6,574 bases of DNA, taken from the NCBI GenBank assembly GCA_016934535.1, contig JAFGSQ010000076.1, positions 1 through 6,574 on the forward strand. Direction: 5' to 3'. Shown one piece after another: positions 1 through 4,601 of the stretch (within the stretch, counting starts at the first letter, position 1; each line of letters begins with the position of its first letter). The translations under genes were made by a program, and so were the position numbers. This DNA comes from a candidate division WOR-3 bacterium (GTDB lineage: Bacteria; SDB-A). The notes under the pieces are model-generated. The model did not search any database. It saw nothing but the letters and a program-made list of their open reading frames with translations, and was not told the DNA's origin.

Positions 1-819
1 CTCATTTCCATACTCGACAGAAACGCCTGTGTACTTAACATCCCTGAGCGGGACAGGGAAGGAGTCATCAGAAGGATTGCTACGATCGCATCCAAGACAG
101 AAGCGCTGACAGGAGTTTCACCCGAAATAATTTACGAAAAACTCATGTCGCGCGAAACAGAGGGATCAACCGGCATTGGTAACGGCATCGCCATACCTCA
201 CGCCCGAATCGAGGGGATGAAGGCTTTCCTTCTTTTTATCGTGACTTCACACCGTGGAGCCGAATTTAATTCCATTGATAAAAAAAGGGTACACACCTTC
301 TTTGTAGTCATCGGTCCAGAGGAACGAATCAATGATCATTTAAAAATACTCGCGGCAATATCCCACATTCTCGCATCATCAAACGTGAAAAAAGAACTCC
401 GCAGAGCCATAACCAACACGGCTCTGTATGAAGCATTTCTACGCAACGTGCGTATCGCGGATTCAAAATACGATTCCACACAGAAATTCAAGGCTCTCTT
501 TGTCATTCTTTATTTTGAAGAATTCCTCTACGACATACTCGAATTTTTCATCCAGGAAGGAATCGAAGGAGCCACTATTTTTGATTCATCGGGAATGGGG
601 CAGTACATATCTAATATACCCCTGTTTGCAAGTTTCATAGGTTTCATGAACGAAACCAAAAATCACAGCAACACTATTGTCGCTATGATTCCGGAGAACA
701 GGTTCAATGATATAGTCGAAGGAATCGAGGAGATTACGGGAAACCTCGACAAAAAGGAAGGCGCCATGCTTTTCGCGGTCGATGTCAGCTTCGCGAGGGG
801 CACGATGAAAATGATGTAG
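1..819 (+). CDS. PTS EIIA (PtsN/fructose-type) domain fused to a C-terminal PII-like domain, 5'-partial
   Basis: The reading frame is open from the first base of the window (272 residues visible), so the true start lies upstream. Residues 1 to about 148 match the EIIA-Ntr/fructose-type fold: an N-terminal stretch like that of PtsN, then STGIGNGIAIPHAR with the phosphorylatable histidine at visible residue 67. By comparison with E. coli PtsN only about ten residues would be missing if the protein starts with this domain, but a longer upstream fusion cannot be excluded. After a linker (about 149-162) residues 163-272 look like a PII/DarA-type ferredoxin-like domain: a hydrophobic first strand (KALFVILYF), a helix, then ATIFDSSGMG leading into a flexible loop, a second helix around IPENRFNDIVEGIEEI and a closing strand (AMLFAVDV). 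EIIA-Ntr proteins accept phosphate from NPr and act as regulators rather than transporters, and PII-like domains bind small ligands. A phosphorylation- and ligand-responsive cytoplasmic regulator is therefore inferred. The EIIA call is firm; the PII-like call rests on pattern only. Confidence 0.88.
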   Translation, partial: LISILDRNACVLNIPERDREGVIRRIATIASKTEALTGVSPEIIYEKLMSRETEGSTGIGNGIAIPHARIEGMKAFLLFIVTSHRGAEFNSIDKKRVHTFFVVIGPEERINDHLKILAAISHILASSNVKKELRRAITNTALYEAFLRNVRIADSKYDSTQKFKALFVILYFEEFLYDILEFFIQEGIEGATIFDSSGMGQYISNIPLFASFIGFMNETKNHSNTIVAMIPENRFNDIVEGIEEITGNLDKKEGAMLFAVDVSFARGTMKMM

Positions 820-826
820 GAGAACC

Positions 827-901
827 ATGAAACTGTACGAGATTTTCGTCAATGGTCTGGCCGTCAAAATTAAACCTACGGACAATGAATGCTTCTCATG
901 A
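827..901 (+). CDS. 24-aa small ORF, possible stump of a truncated gene
   Basis: An ATG follows the stop of the EIIA-PII gene by seven bases and is preceded by GGAGA at a usable distance (819-823), which is the arrangement of a normal downstream operon gene. The product (MKLYEIFVNGLAVKIKPT...) stops after 24 residues and I do not recognise it. Because two other genes in this window are plainly truncated, the likeliest reading is the 5' end of a gene whose body has been deleted. A genuine small protein is possible. Nothing in the 99 bases that follow continues it in another frame in a way I can recognise. Confidence 0.3.
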   Translation: MKLYEIFVNGLAVKIKPTDNECFS

Positions 902-1000
902 ATTTAAATTGAAATTTCTACAGAAAAGGCATCAGAACTGCGATAGTAAAATTAATGATTGCATGGGCAAAAAAGCGGAGCTGTGAGAAAATTCAAGTGA

Positions 1001-1205
1001 ATGACTATGAAAATCAGAGTTTTCAATAAATCAGATGAAAAAGAAGTCATCGAACTTTGGATCAAATGCGGACTTGTCAGGCCCTGGAACAATCCGCGGA
1101 AGGACATCGAATCAAGAGTTCTACAAATCACTGGATTATAAAATAGATGATGTCATAAGTATGGGAAAAAGGCTGAAAGAGGACGACATGTACGAGGAGA
1201 CTTGA
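1001..1205 (+). pseudogene. ypeA: YpeA-type GNAT acetyltransferase, internal deletion with frameshift
   Basis: The frame from ATG 1001 (or 1007) encodes MKIRVFNKSDEKEVIELW and continues through LVRPWNNPRKDIE, the characteristic N-terminus of the YpeA family of GNAT acetyltransferases. It then runs out at a TAA at 1139-1141. From about 1116, in the next frame, the sequence reads EFYKSLDYKIDDVISMGKRL and ends in KEDDMYEET with a TGA at 1203-1205, which matches the YpeA C-terminus. About 37 N-terminal and 30 C-terminal residues remain of a family that is normally about 140-150 aa. The missing centre includes the R/QxxGxG/A acetyl-CoA pyrophosphate-binding loop, so no activity is expected. The junction lies around 1108-1118. 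The preserved 3' end still carries the ribosome-binding site of the following cupin gene, consistent with the two having been operon partners. An assembly error would give the same picture. Confidence 0.85.
1194..1200 (+). promoter_or_regulatory. Ribosome-binding site fixing the cupin start
   Basis: GAGGAGA lies seven bases before ATG 1208 and only one base before the in-frame TTG at 1202, so ATG 1208 is the supported start. The site sits inside the last codons of the broken acetyltransferase gene. Confidence 0.7.
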
Positions 1206-1207
1206 TT

Positions 1208-1585
1208 ATGGGCGATTTCCCTGTTTTCATGAAAAACGCTCTAAACAAAATACCCGTTTCGACACAGAACACGAAGGATATCGAAGGTTTTTATTTCGAA
1301 GGGAAAGACGGTTCCCAGATGGCTTTCTGGACCAGCTTTTCCGACAGAACTTCCGAAAAACACATGCATGACTTCGACGAATACATGACGGTTGTCAATG
1401 GTCAGTATACAGTTTACGTCGAAGGCGAAAAAACGGTTCTGAATCCCGGAGACGAACTCTTCATACCGAAAGGGAAAGAACAATGGGGGGAATGTCTGGC
1501 TGGGACGAGGACCATCCATTGCTTCGGCGGTAAAAGAATAAATCCGGGAAAAAGCACTGAAACTGAAAATGATCTGGGAAAATAA
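1208..1585 (+). CDS. Small single-domain cupin protein
   Basis: The protein has 125 aa from ATG 1208. Cupin motif 1 is intact as HMHDFDEYMTVVNG, fitting HxHx3Ex6G with its three metal ligands. It is followed by a short intermotif strand region (YTVYVEGEKTVL) and motif 2 as PGDELFIPKGKEQWG. In the canonical second motif, Gx5PxGx2H, the final position is a metal-binding histidine; here it is glutamine. The beta-barrel fold is therefore clear, but the metal site would be incomplete or use a different ligand. Single-domain cupins of this size serve as sugar isomerases, dioxygenases or ligand-binding regulators, and the sequence does not decide between them. The gene starts just after the remains of the GNAT gene and ends two bases before the next gene, so it is very probably cotranscribed with it. 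Confidence 0.85.
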   Translation: MGDFPVFMKNALNKIPVSTQNTKDIEGFYFEGKDGSQMAFWTSFSDRTSEKHMHDFDEYMTVVNGQYTVYVEGEKTVLNPGDELFIPKGKEQWGECLAGTRTIHCFGGKRINPGKSTETENDLGK

Positions 1586-1587
1586 TC

Positions 1588-2553
1588 TTGGAAAGCATGA
1601 ACCGGAAAATAATCGACAGGATAATAAAACAAACCGGCGCTCAGGATCTCGTTCAACTGCTGGTCGACAAACTTTCTTTCGGGGAACTGCAGTCGCTTCT
1701 GTTGAAAGTGTTCGAGTTGAAGACTAAAAAGAAAAGGCATAAAGACGTTCTTTCAGAATACCGGACAAACAGATTCTCCCGGCCTTCGGACATAAGTCCA
1801 CTGATGCACAGAAAGTTCGAATTAGCCGTATTTTCACTGCTCCCCACCGGATTTGAAACAATAGACCTTTCGCCTCTCACGCCGCTCGGGACAACCAGTG
1901 TTCTGACGCCTGTTCACCAGAACAACGTCATCTCGACGGTGAGAAACACCGAGGTCGCGGCAGACACGACAAACATCCTCGCCCTTGAATGTGCAAAAAG
2001 GCGCGGCGAACTTCTGATGAACAACAAAAAGAACAATTATCCGGTAAAACTATGTTCGAGTCAGCGAGTAACGAGAGCCCAGATGTATGAAAACAGAAAT
2101 TTTTCAGCTTTCTTCAACATCATCGCCCTGTGCACGGCTGGGAGGGATACCGGAAACGACGGTTTTGAAAACACCGCCCTCGAAGAACACGTAATGTTTT
2201 ACACCAGAGTTATCGAAGAGTTAATCGAAGTGAACGACGTAAAAAGAATAAACATAAAGTTCTACAATTACGGGAACTGCGACAATTTAACACTGATCGG
2301 AAACATAAAAAACAAACTCAAGGGGCGGGATAAGATCCTCTTCAAAACCGAGAACGACAGTTCTTTCGGTAGGAACTATTATTCAAGGCTCAGGTTCAAT
2401 ATCGGAGTCGTCAACTCTGAAGACAAGGAGTTTGACTACATAGACGGTGGATTCACAGACTGGACATCGGATCTTTTGAACAGTGATAAGGAAAGACTTT
2501 TGACAAGCGCTATTGGAACCGATTATCTTTTACGGAGTATTAGAACCGTATAA
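1588..2553 (+). CDS. Orphan class II aminoacyl-tRNA synthetase-like protein (HisRS/HisZ-type core), function unknown
   Basis: The 321-aa frame can begin at TTG 1588, with GGGA eight bases upstream, or at ATG 1597, with a weak GGAAAG; the choice is open. I do not recognise a named family. Three stretches recall class II synthetase cores: TVRNTEVAADTTNILALE (residues 117-134), like the region around the LRPEGT element of HisRS; KLCSSQRVTRAQ followed by NFSAFFNIIAL (154-181), like motif 2 with its arginine and the downstream hydrophobic strand; and DYIDGGFTDWTSDLL followed by a small-residue turn, TSAIGTDYLLRSI (283-318), like motif 3. An N-terminal charged helical region (1-70) precedes them. 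There is no room for an anticodon-binding domain, so charging of tRNA is unlikely. HisZ-like regulatory proteins and other synthetase paralogues show this architecture. The gene is two bases downstream of the cupin and 74 bases upstream of a methyltransferase. The coding call is strong; the fold assignment is by eye. Confidence 0.68.
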   Translation: MESMNRKIIDRIIKQTGAQDLVQLLVDKLSFGELQSLLLKVFELKTKKKRHKDVLSEYRTNRFSRPSDISPLMHRKFELAVFSLLPTGFETIDLSPLTPLGTTSVLTPVHQNNVISTVRNTEVAADTTNILALECAKRRGELLMNNKKNNYPVKLCSSQRVTRAQMYENRNFSAFFNIIALCTAGRDTGNDGFENTALEEHVMFYTRVIEELIEVNDVKRINIKFYNYGNCDNLTLIGNIKNKLKGRDKILFKTENDSSFGRNYYSRLRFNIGVVNSEDKEFDYIDGGFTDWTSDLLNSDKERLLTSAIGTDYLLRSIRTV

Positions 2554-2614
2554 CGGAATAGACCTTGTTTCACCAGGAATATTTTTTCTGAATTGCTTGC
2601 GGGAAATAACAAAA

Positions 2615-2620
2615 AGGAGG
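2615..2620 (+). promoter_or_regulatory. Strong Shine-Dalgarno site of the methyltransferase gene
   Basis: A full AGGAGG lies seven bases before ATG 2628. It is the best ribosome-binding site in the window and fixes the methyltransferase start. Confidence 0.75.
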
Positions 2621-2627
2621 AAGGGTA

Positions 2628-3296
2628 ATGGCTGAGTGGAACGACCTGTTTCTTGACAAGGAGTTCATTGATCTGATTCCTCAAACTGAGATACACAGAT
2701 TCATTGTAAATCTTCAGAAAATCTTTCAAACCCGAAAAGTAATGATATGGGATCAGTGCTGCGGCGCCGGACGCCACACTGTGCTTGCGGCAAAACTCGG
2801 ATGCGATGTCTACTCTTCGGACGTATCCAAAAACGGAACCGATTACCTCAGATGCAGGCTTGATGAGGAAAATCTCGGGGCAAAAGTAAAAATCGCTGAC
2901 ATGACCAAAGATCCATGGGAAAATAAACGGTTTCACGGAGTAATGGTCTGGGACGCAATTCATCACAACACGATCGGAAACATCCGAAAAGCCTTCGACA
3001 TTATCTACGACCGGCTTCAACCGGGAGGACAATTTCTGTGCACTTTGATGTCCGACAAATCGAAGTCCTATGCCCTCGGCAGTGAAATAGAAAAAAATAC
3101 TTTCGTTCAGTCCGAAGGACCCGAAGCAGGCGTTCCACACCATTATTTCGACGAAGCGGAAGTCACAAACATTTTTCAGAAATGGAAAAAACTGGTTCTG
3201 TCTGAAAAAGAAGTCAGGTACGTAGAGACCGCAAAGGATTTCTACAAAACCAATCCTTTCGGATACACAAAATGGGAAATACTTCTGGAAAAATAA
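2628..3296 (+). CDS. Class I SAM-dependent methyltransferase
   Basis: The 222-aa protein has the Rossmann-like methyltransferase fold. Motif I is IWDQCCGAGRHT (residues 40-51), the SAM-binding glycine turn. The acidic end of strand 2 is YSSDVS (Asp 65), which should hold the ribose hydroxyls. KIADMT (Asp 91) matches the adenine-contacting position, VMVWDAIHH (105-113) is motif IV, and LQPGGQFLCTL (130-140) is the post-I beta strand. A C-terminal VPHHYFDEAEVTNIF resembles the PHHYF-x-E segment common in the Methyltransf_11/25 and TehB-like group. The length is normal and the protein appears cytoplasmic with no extra domain. The substrate cannot be read from the sequence. It follows the synthetase-like gene on the same strand with 74 bases between and probably belongs to the same transcription unit. 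Confidence 0.9.
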   Translation: MAEWNDLFLDKEFIDLIPQTEIHRFIVNLQKIFQTRKVMIWDQCCGAGRHTVLAAKLGCDVYSSDVSKNGTDYLRCRLDEENLGAKVKIADMTKDPWENKRFHGVMVWDAIHHNTIGNIRKAFDIIYDRLQPGGQFLCTLMSDKSKSYALGSEIEKNTFVQSEGPEAGVPHHYFDEAEVTNIFQKWKKLVLSEKEVRYVETAKDFYKTNPFGYTKWEILLEK

Positions 3297-3340
3297 CCGC
3301 CGCTGGTGACTGCATTTTGTGTGCCTTTTAAGGAAGAAAA

Positions 3341-3409
3341 GTGGAAACAAAACATTGGGTGAGATTCCGGCAAACGCCACACGAAGATTATAGAATTGGT
3401 AAAAATTGA
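3341..3409 (+). CDS. 22-aa GTG-start small ORF, upstream member of an overlapping pair
   Basis: AAGGAAG stands about six bases before GTG 3341. The frame encodes METKHWVRFRQTPHEDYRIG plus two residues and ends at a TGA that shares one base with the next ATG (TGATG). This geometry is typical of translational coupling, but both products are very short and match nothing I recognise. It may be a fragment of a decayed gene. Confidence 0.2.
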   Translation: METKHWVRFRQTPHEDYRIGKN

Positions 3410-3507
3410 TGCTGGACAAAAGACAAATCGAGAACAACATAGGCTGGTCGACCTATTGTATGACCAGAATCGCAGCCAATGTTTTAAAGCACGAGAGAAC
3501 TCAATGA
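3409..3507 (+). CDS. 32-aa small ORF overlapping the preceding stop
   Basis: The ATG overlaps the preceding TGA and the frame runs for 32 codons (MLDKRQIENNIGWSTY... ending LKHERTQ). The composition looks protein-like, with a mix of charged and hydrophobic residues, but I do not recognise a family and there is no independent ribosome-binding site. Together with the preceding frame it could be a broken gene or a coupled pair of small proteins. Confidence 0.2.
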   Translation: MLDKRQIENNIGWSTYCMTRIAANVLKHERTQ

Positions 3508-3526
3508 CTAACCGCTTATTGTTTAT

Positions 3527-3555
3527 TTGACTTGGTCTGAAAGCAAATTTAAAAT
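3527..3555 (+). promoter_or_regulatory. Sigma70-like promoter upstream of the trmO remnant
   Basis: TTGACT (3527-3532) and TAAAAT (3550-3555) are separated by exactly 17 bases, and each matches the consensus at five of six positions. Transcription would begin near 3562, giving a leader of about 94 bases before ATG 3656. It would originally have driven trmO. With trmO broken, it would drive the isoprenylcysteine methyltransferase-family gene downstream. Confidence 0.55.
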
Positions 3556-3655
3556 TTATATGATACGTTTATTATGCGAAAATTATTAGACACAAACCGA
3601 AAAAACCAAAACCAGTCAACAAGAGAAAAAGTGTTTTGCTAGGAATCCTGGAGAT

Positions 3656-3826
3656 ATGAAAATTTCTTATGAACCCGTCGGAATCATACACACTCCGTTC
3701 AAGTCTAGAGAAGGTATGCCCATTCAGACCAGGGGGGCAAAAGGGATTAAAGGGAAAATCGTTCTGAATGAAGAGTTTGTCCCCGGTCTTTCCGACCTTG
3801 ACGGATTTTCACACAATGAAATATGA
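3656..3826 (+). pseudogene. trmO: trmO (tRNA m6t6A37 methyltransferase) 3'-truncated remnant
   Basis: The frame begins MKISYEPVGIIHTPFKSREG, continues MPIQTRGAKGIKGK and reaches GLSDLDGFSH, which is the N-terminal third of the TrmO/YaeB/TsaA (UPF0066) family. TrmO uses SAM to N6-methylate t6A37 in threonine tRNA. After GFSH, where homologues continue with the hydrophobic strand of the core barrel, the frame gives only Asn-Glu-Ile and a TGA. The segment that should contain FATRxPxRPNPIG and the DxxDGTPxxDIKPY region is absent, so about 53 of roughly 140-150 residues remain and activity is not expected. The rest of the gene does not occur elsewhere in the window. The TGA overlaps an ATG of the following frame, and that gene's ribosome-binding site lies just past the break, so the deletion removed the trmO 3' end and stopped just short of its neighbour. 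Confidence 0.88.
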
Positions 3827-3834
3827 CGTCTGGA

Positions 3835-3840
3835 AGAGGA
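3835..3840 (+). promoter_or_regulatory. Ribosome-binding site deciding the membrane methyltransferase start
   Basis: AGAGGA lies six bases before ATG 3847. The in-frame ATG at 3823 has no comparable site and would add eight polar residues before the first membrane segment, so 3847 is preferred. Confidence 0.6.
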
Positions 3841-3846
3841 TTTGAT

Positions 3847-4404
3847 ATGTATGTTTTCATTACAATATGGGGGATTTGGTTTCTCTCGGAAATCTTTCTG
3901 TCAAGATTCGTAAAATCCAGATCGACGAACTCAGAAAATTTGGACAAAAACTCCCTGCGAATAATGTGGACAACTATCATTGTCTCAATTTTCGCCGGAG
4001 TGATTCTGATGATTTACACCAGTTTACCGGTATCAGGTTCCCCTCTGACGGCATACATCGGATTGTCAGTCATTGTCTCCGGTATGATTCTCCGCATAAT
4101 TGCCATCATAACTCTCGGAAGGTTTTTCACCGTTGATTTGGCGATCCACAGCGATCAGAGGATAATTCGAAAGGGTCTTTATAAATTCATCCGGCATCCT
4201 TCCTATACGGGATCGTTGATTTCATTCGTCGGATTGGGCATGTCATTCAACAACTGGGCAAGTCTTGTTGTTATATCCGTTCCAGTAATTCTATCTTTTA
4301 TTTACCGGATAAATGTTGAAGAGAATCTGATGTTTCGGCAATTCGGAAAGGAATACGATGAGTACAGGAAAAAGACCAGGCGGCTTATTCCGTTCGTATA
4401 TTGA
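3847..4404 (+). CDS. Isoprenylcysteine carboxyl methyltransferase (ICMT/PEMT-like) family membrane protein
   Basis: The 185-aa protein from ATG 3847 has about four to five hydrophobic segments: residues 1-20, 40-60, 68-90, and a broader region at 122-155. The diagnostic C-terminal half of the ICMT/PEMT superfamily is present: LYKFIRHPSYTG (111-122) with the RHPxYxG motif, then VEENLMFRQFGKEYDEY (157-173) with the paired glutamates, and TRRLIPF (177-183) at the end. These elements form the SAM-binding pocket at the membrane surface in characterised members. Bacterial members methylate lipids or small hydrophobic substrates, since prenylated CaaX proteins are not expected, so the substrate here is unknown. 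It follows the trmO remnant by 20 bases and would be transcribed from the promoter at 3527-3555. A start at 3823 (193 aa) is possible but less supported. Confidence 0.88.
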   Translation: MYVFITIWGIWFLSEIFLSRFVKSRSTNSENLDKNSLRIMWTTIIVSIFAGVILMIYTSLPVSGSPLTAYIGLSVIVSGMILRIIAIITLGRFFTVDLAIHSDQRIIRKGLYKFIRHPSYTGSLISFVGLGMSFNNWASLVVISVPVILSFIYRINVEENLMFRQFGKEYDEYRKKTRRLIPFVY

Positions 4405-4414
4405 ATAGATTTCC

Positions 4415-4552
4415 ATGAGAAAGCTGAATAATTCTGACAATGCTTTCAATGCCTATTATATTCGATCCGGTGTTATGTTGAAGCCTGTCGATTTTGAGAT
4501 CCGAAAAAAGGGATATCAAATTTTCCGAACAGCTCAGATTTCGAAGATTTGA
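4415..4552 (+). CDS. 45-aa hypothetical ORF in the convergent spacer
   Basis: A 45-codon frame (MRKLNNSDNAFNAYY..., ending FRTAQISKI) starts ten bases after the membrane methyltransferase stop. The composition is plausible for protein, with a basic, mixed-polarity sequence, but there is no clear ribosome-binding site and I recognise no family. It may be chance or another gene fragment. Confidence 0.18.
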   Translation: MRKLNNSDNAFNAYYIRSGVMLKPVDFEIRKKGYQIFRTAQISKI

Positions 4553-4601
4553 CGGCAGGGAATGGTTTTACTTTGCGATTTGTGTTGCCGTTTCTACGGC
4601 A
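4552..4601. repeat. Three-arm ACGGCA / TGCCGT / ACGGCA hairpin set at the 3' end of the secreted-protein gene
   Basis: ACGGCAGG occurs at 4552-4559 and again at 4596-4603, with the complement TGCCGT at 4586-4591 between them. TGCCGT can pair with the right copy (six base pairs, four-base loop, 4586-4601) or with the left copy (loop of 28 bases). The short hairpin overlaps the stop codon of the minus-strand gene. No T-run follows in the minus direction; in the plus direction five T's begin seven bases beyond the stem. It may serve as a weak terminator between convergent genes. Confidence 0.35.

Larger units (their letters stand above)
3297..3655 (+). other. Gene-poor stretch with tiny ORFs and a promoter
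   Basis: This 359-base stretch between the methyltransferase and the trmO remnant holds no gene of ordinary length on either strand. The left half contains two short overlapping reading frames (3341-3409 and 3409-3507). The right half is AT-rich and contains a sigma70-like promoter at 3527-3555 with an untranslated leader of about 90 bases. No convincing terminator is visible after the methyltransferase stop. The left half could be decayed coding sequence, in line with the broken genes on both sides. Confidence 0.5.

Noticed and set aside
586-885. Minus-strand frame of 99 codons opposite the PII-like domain
   Set aside because: It is a shadow of the EIIA-PII gene with no domain and no credible start signal.
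901-910. Palindrome AATTTAAATT
   Set aside because: It is short and made only of A and T in an AT-rich spacer, with no promoter or second copy nearby.
885-986. Plus-strand 33-codon frame between the 24-aa ORF and the GNAT remnant
   Set aside because: It has no ribosome-binding site, overlaps the better-initiated ORF at 827, and has no recognisable sequence.
2523-3440. Long minus-strand reading frame of 305 codons opposite the methyltransferase
   Set aside because: It is antisense to a plus-strand gene with clear SAM-binding motifs and a strong ribosome-binding site. Its translation is cysteine- and phenylalanine-rich with no recognisable domain.
3444-3467. Inverted repeat CTGGTC-12-GACCAG
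   Set aside because: Six-base arms with a 12-base loop, inside a possible small ORF and without a T-run, are expected by chance.
3823-3846. ATG 3823 as the start of the membrane methyltransferase
   Set aside because: It lies in the trmO remnant's stop overlap without its own ribosome-binding site, while ATG 3847 has AGAGGA six bases upstream and puts a membrane segment at the N-terminus.
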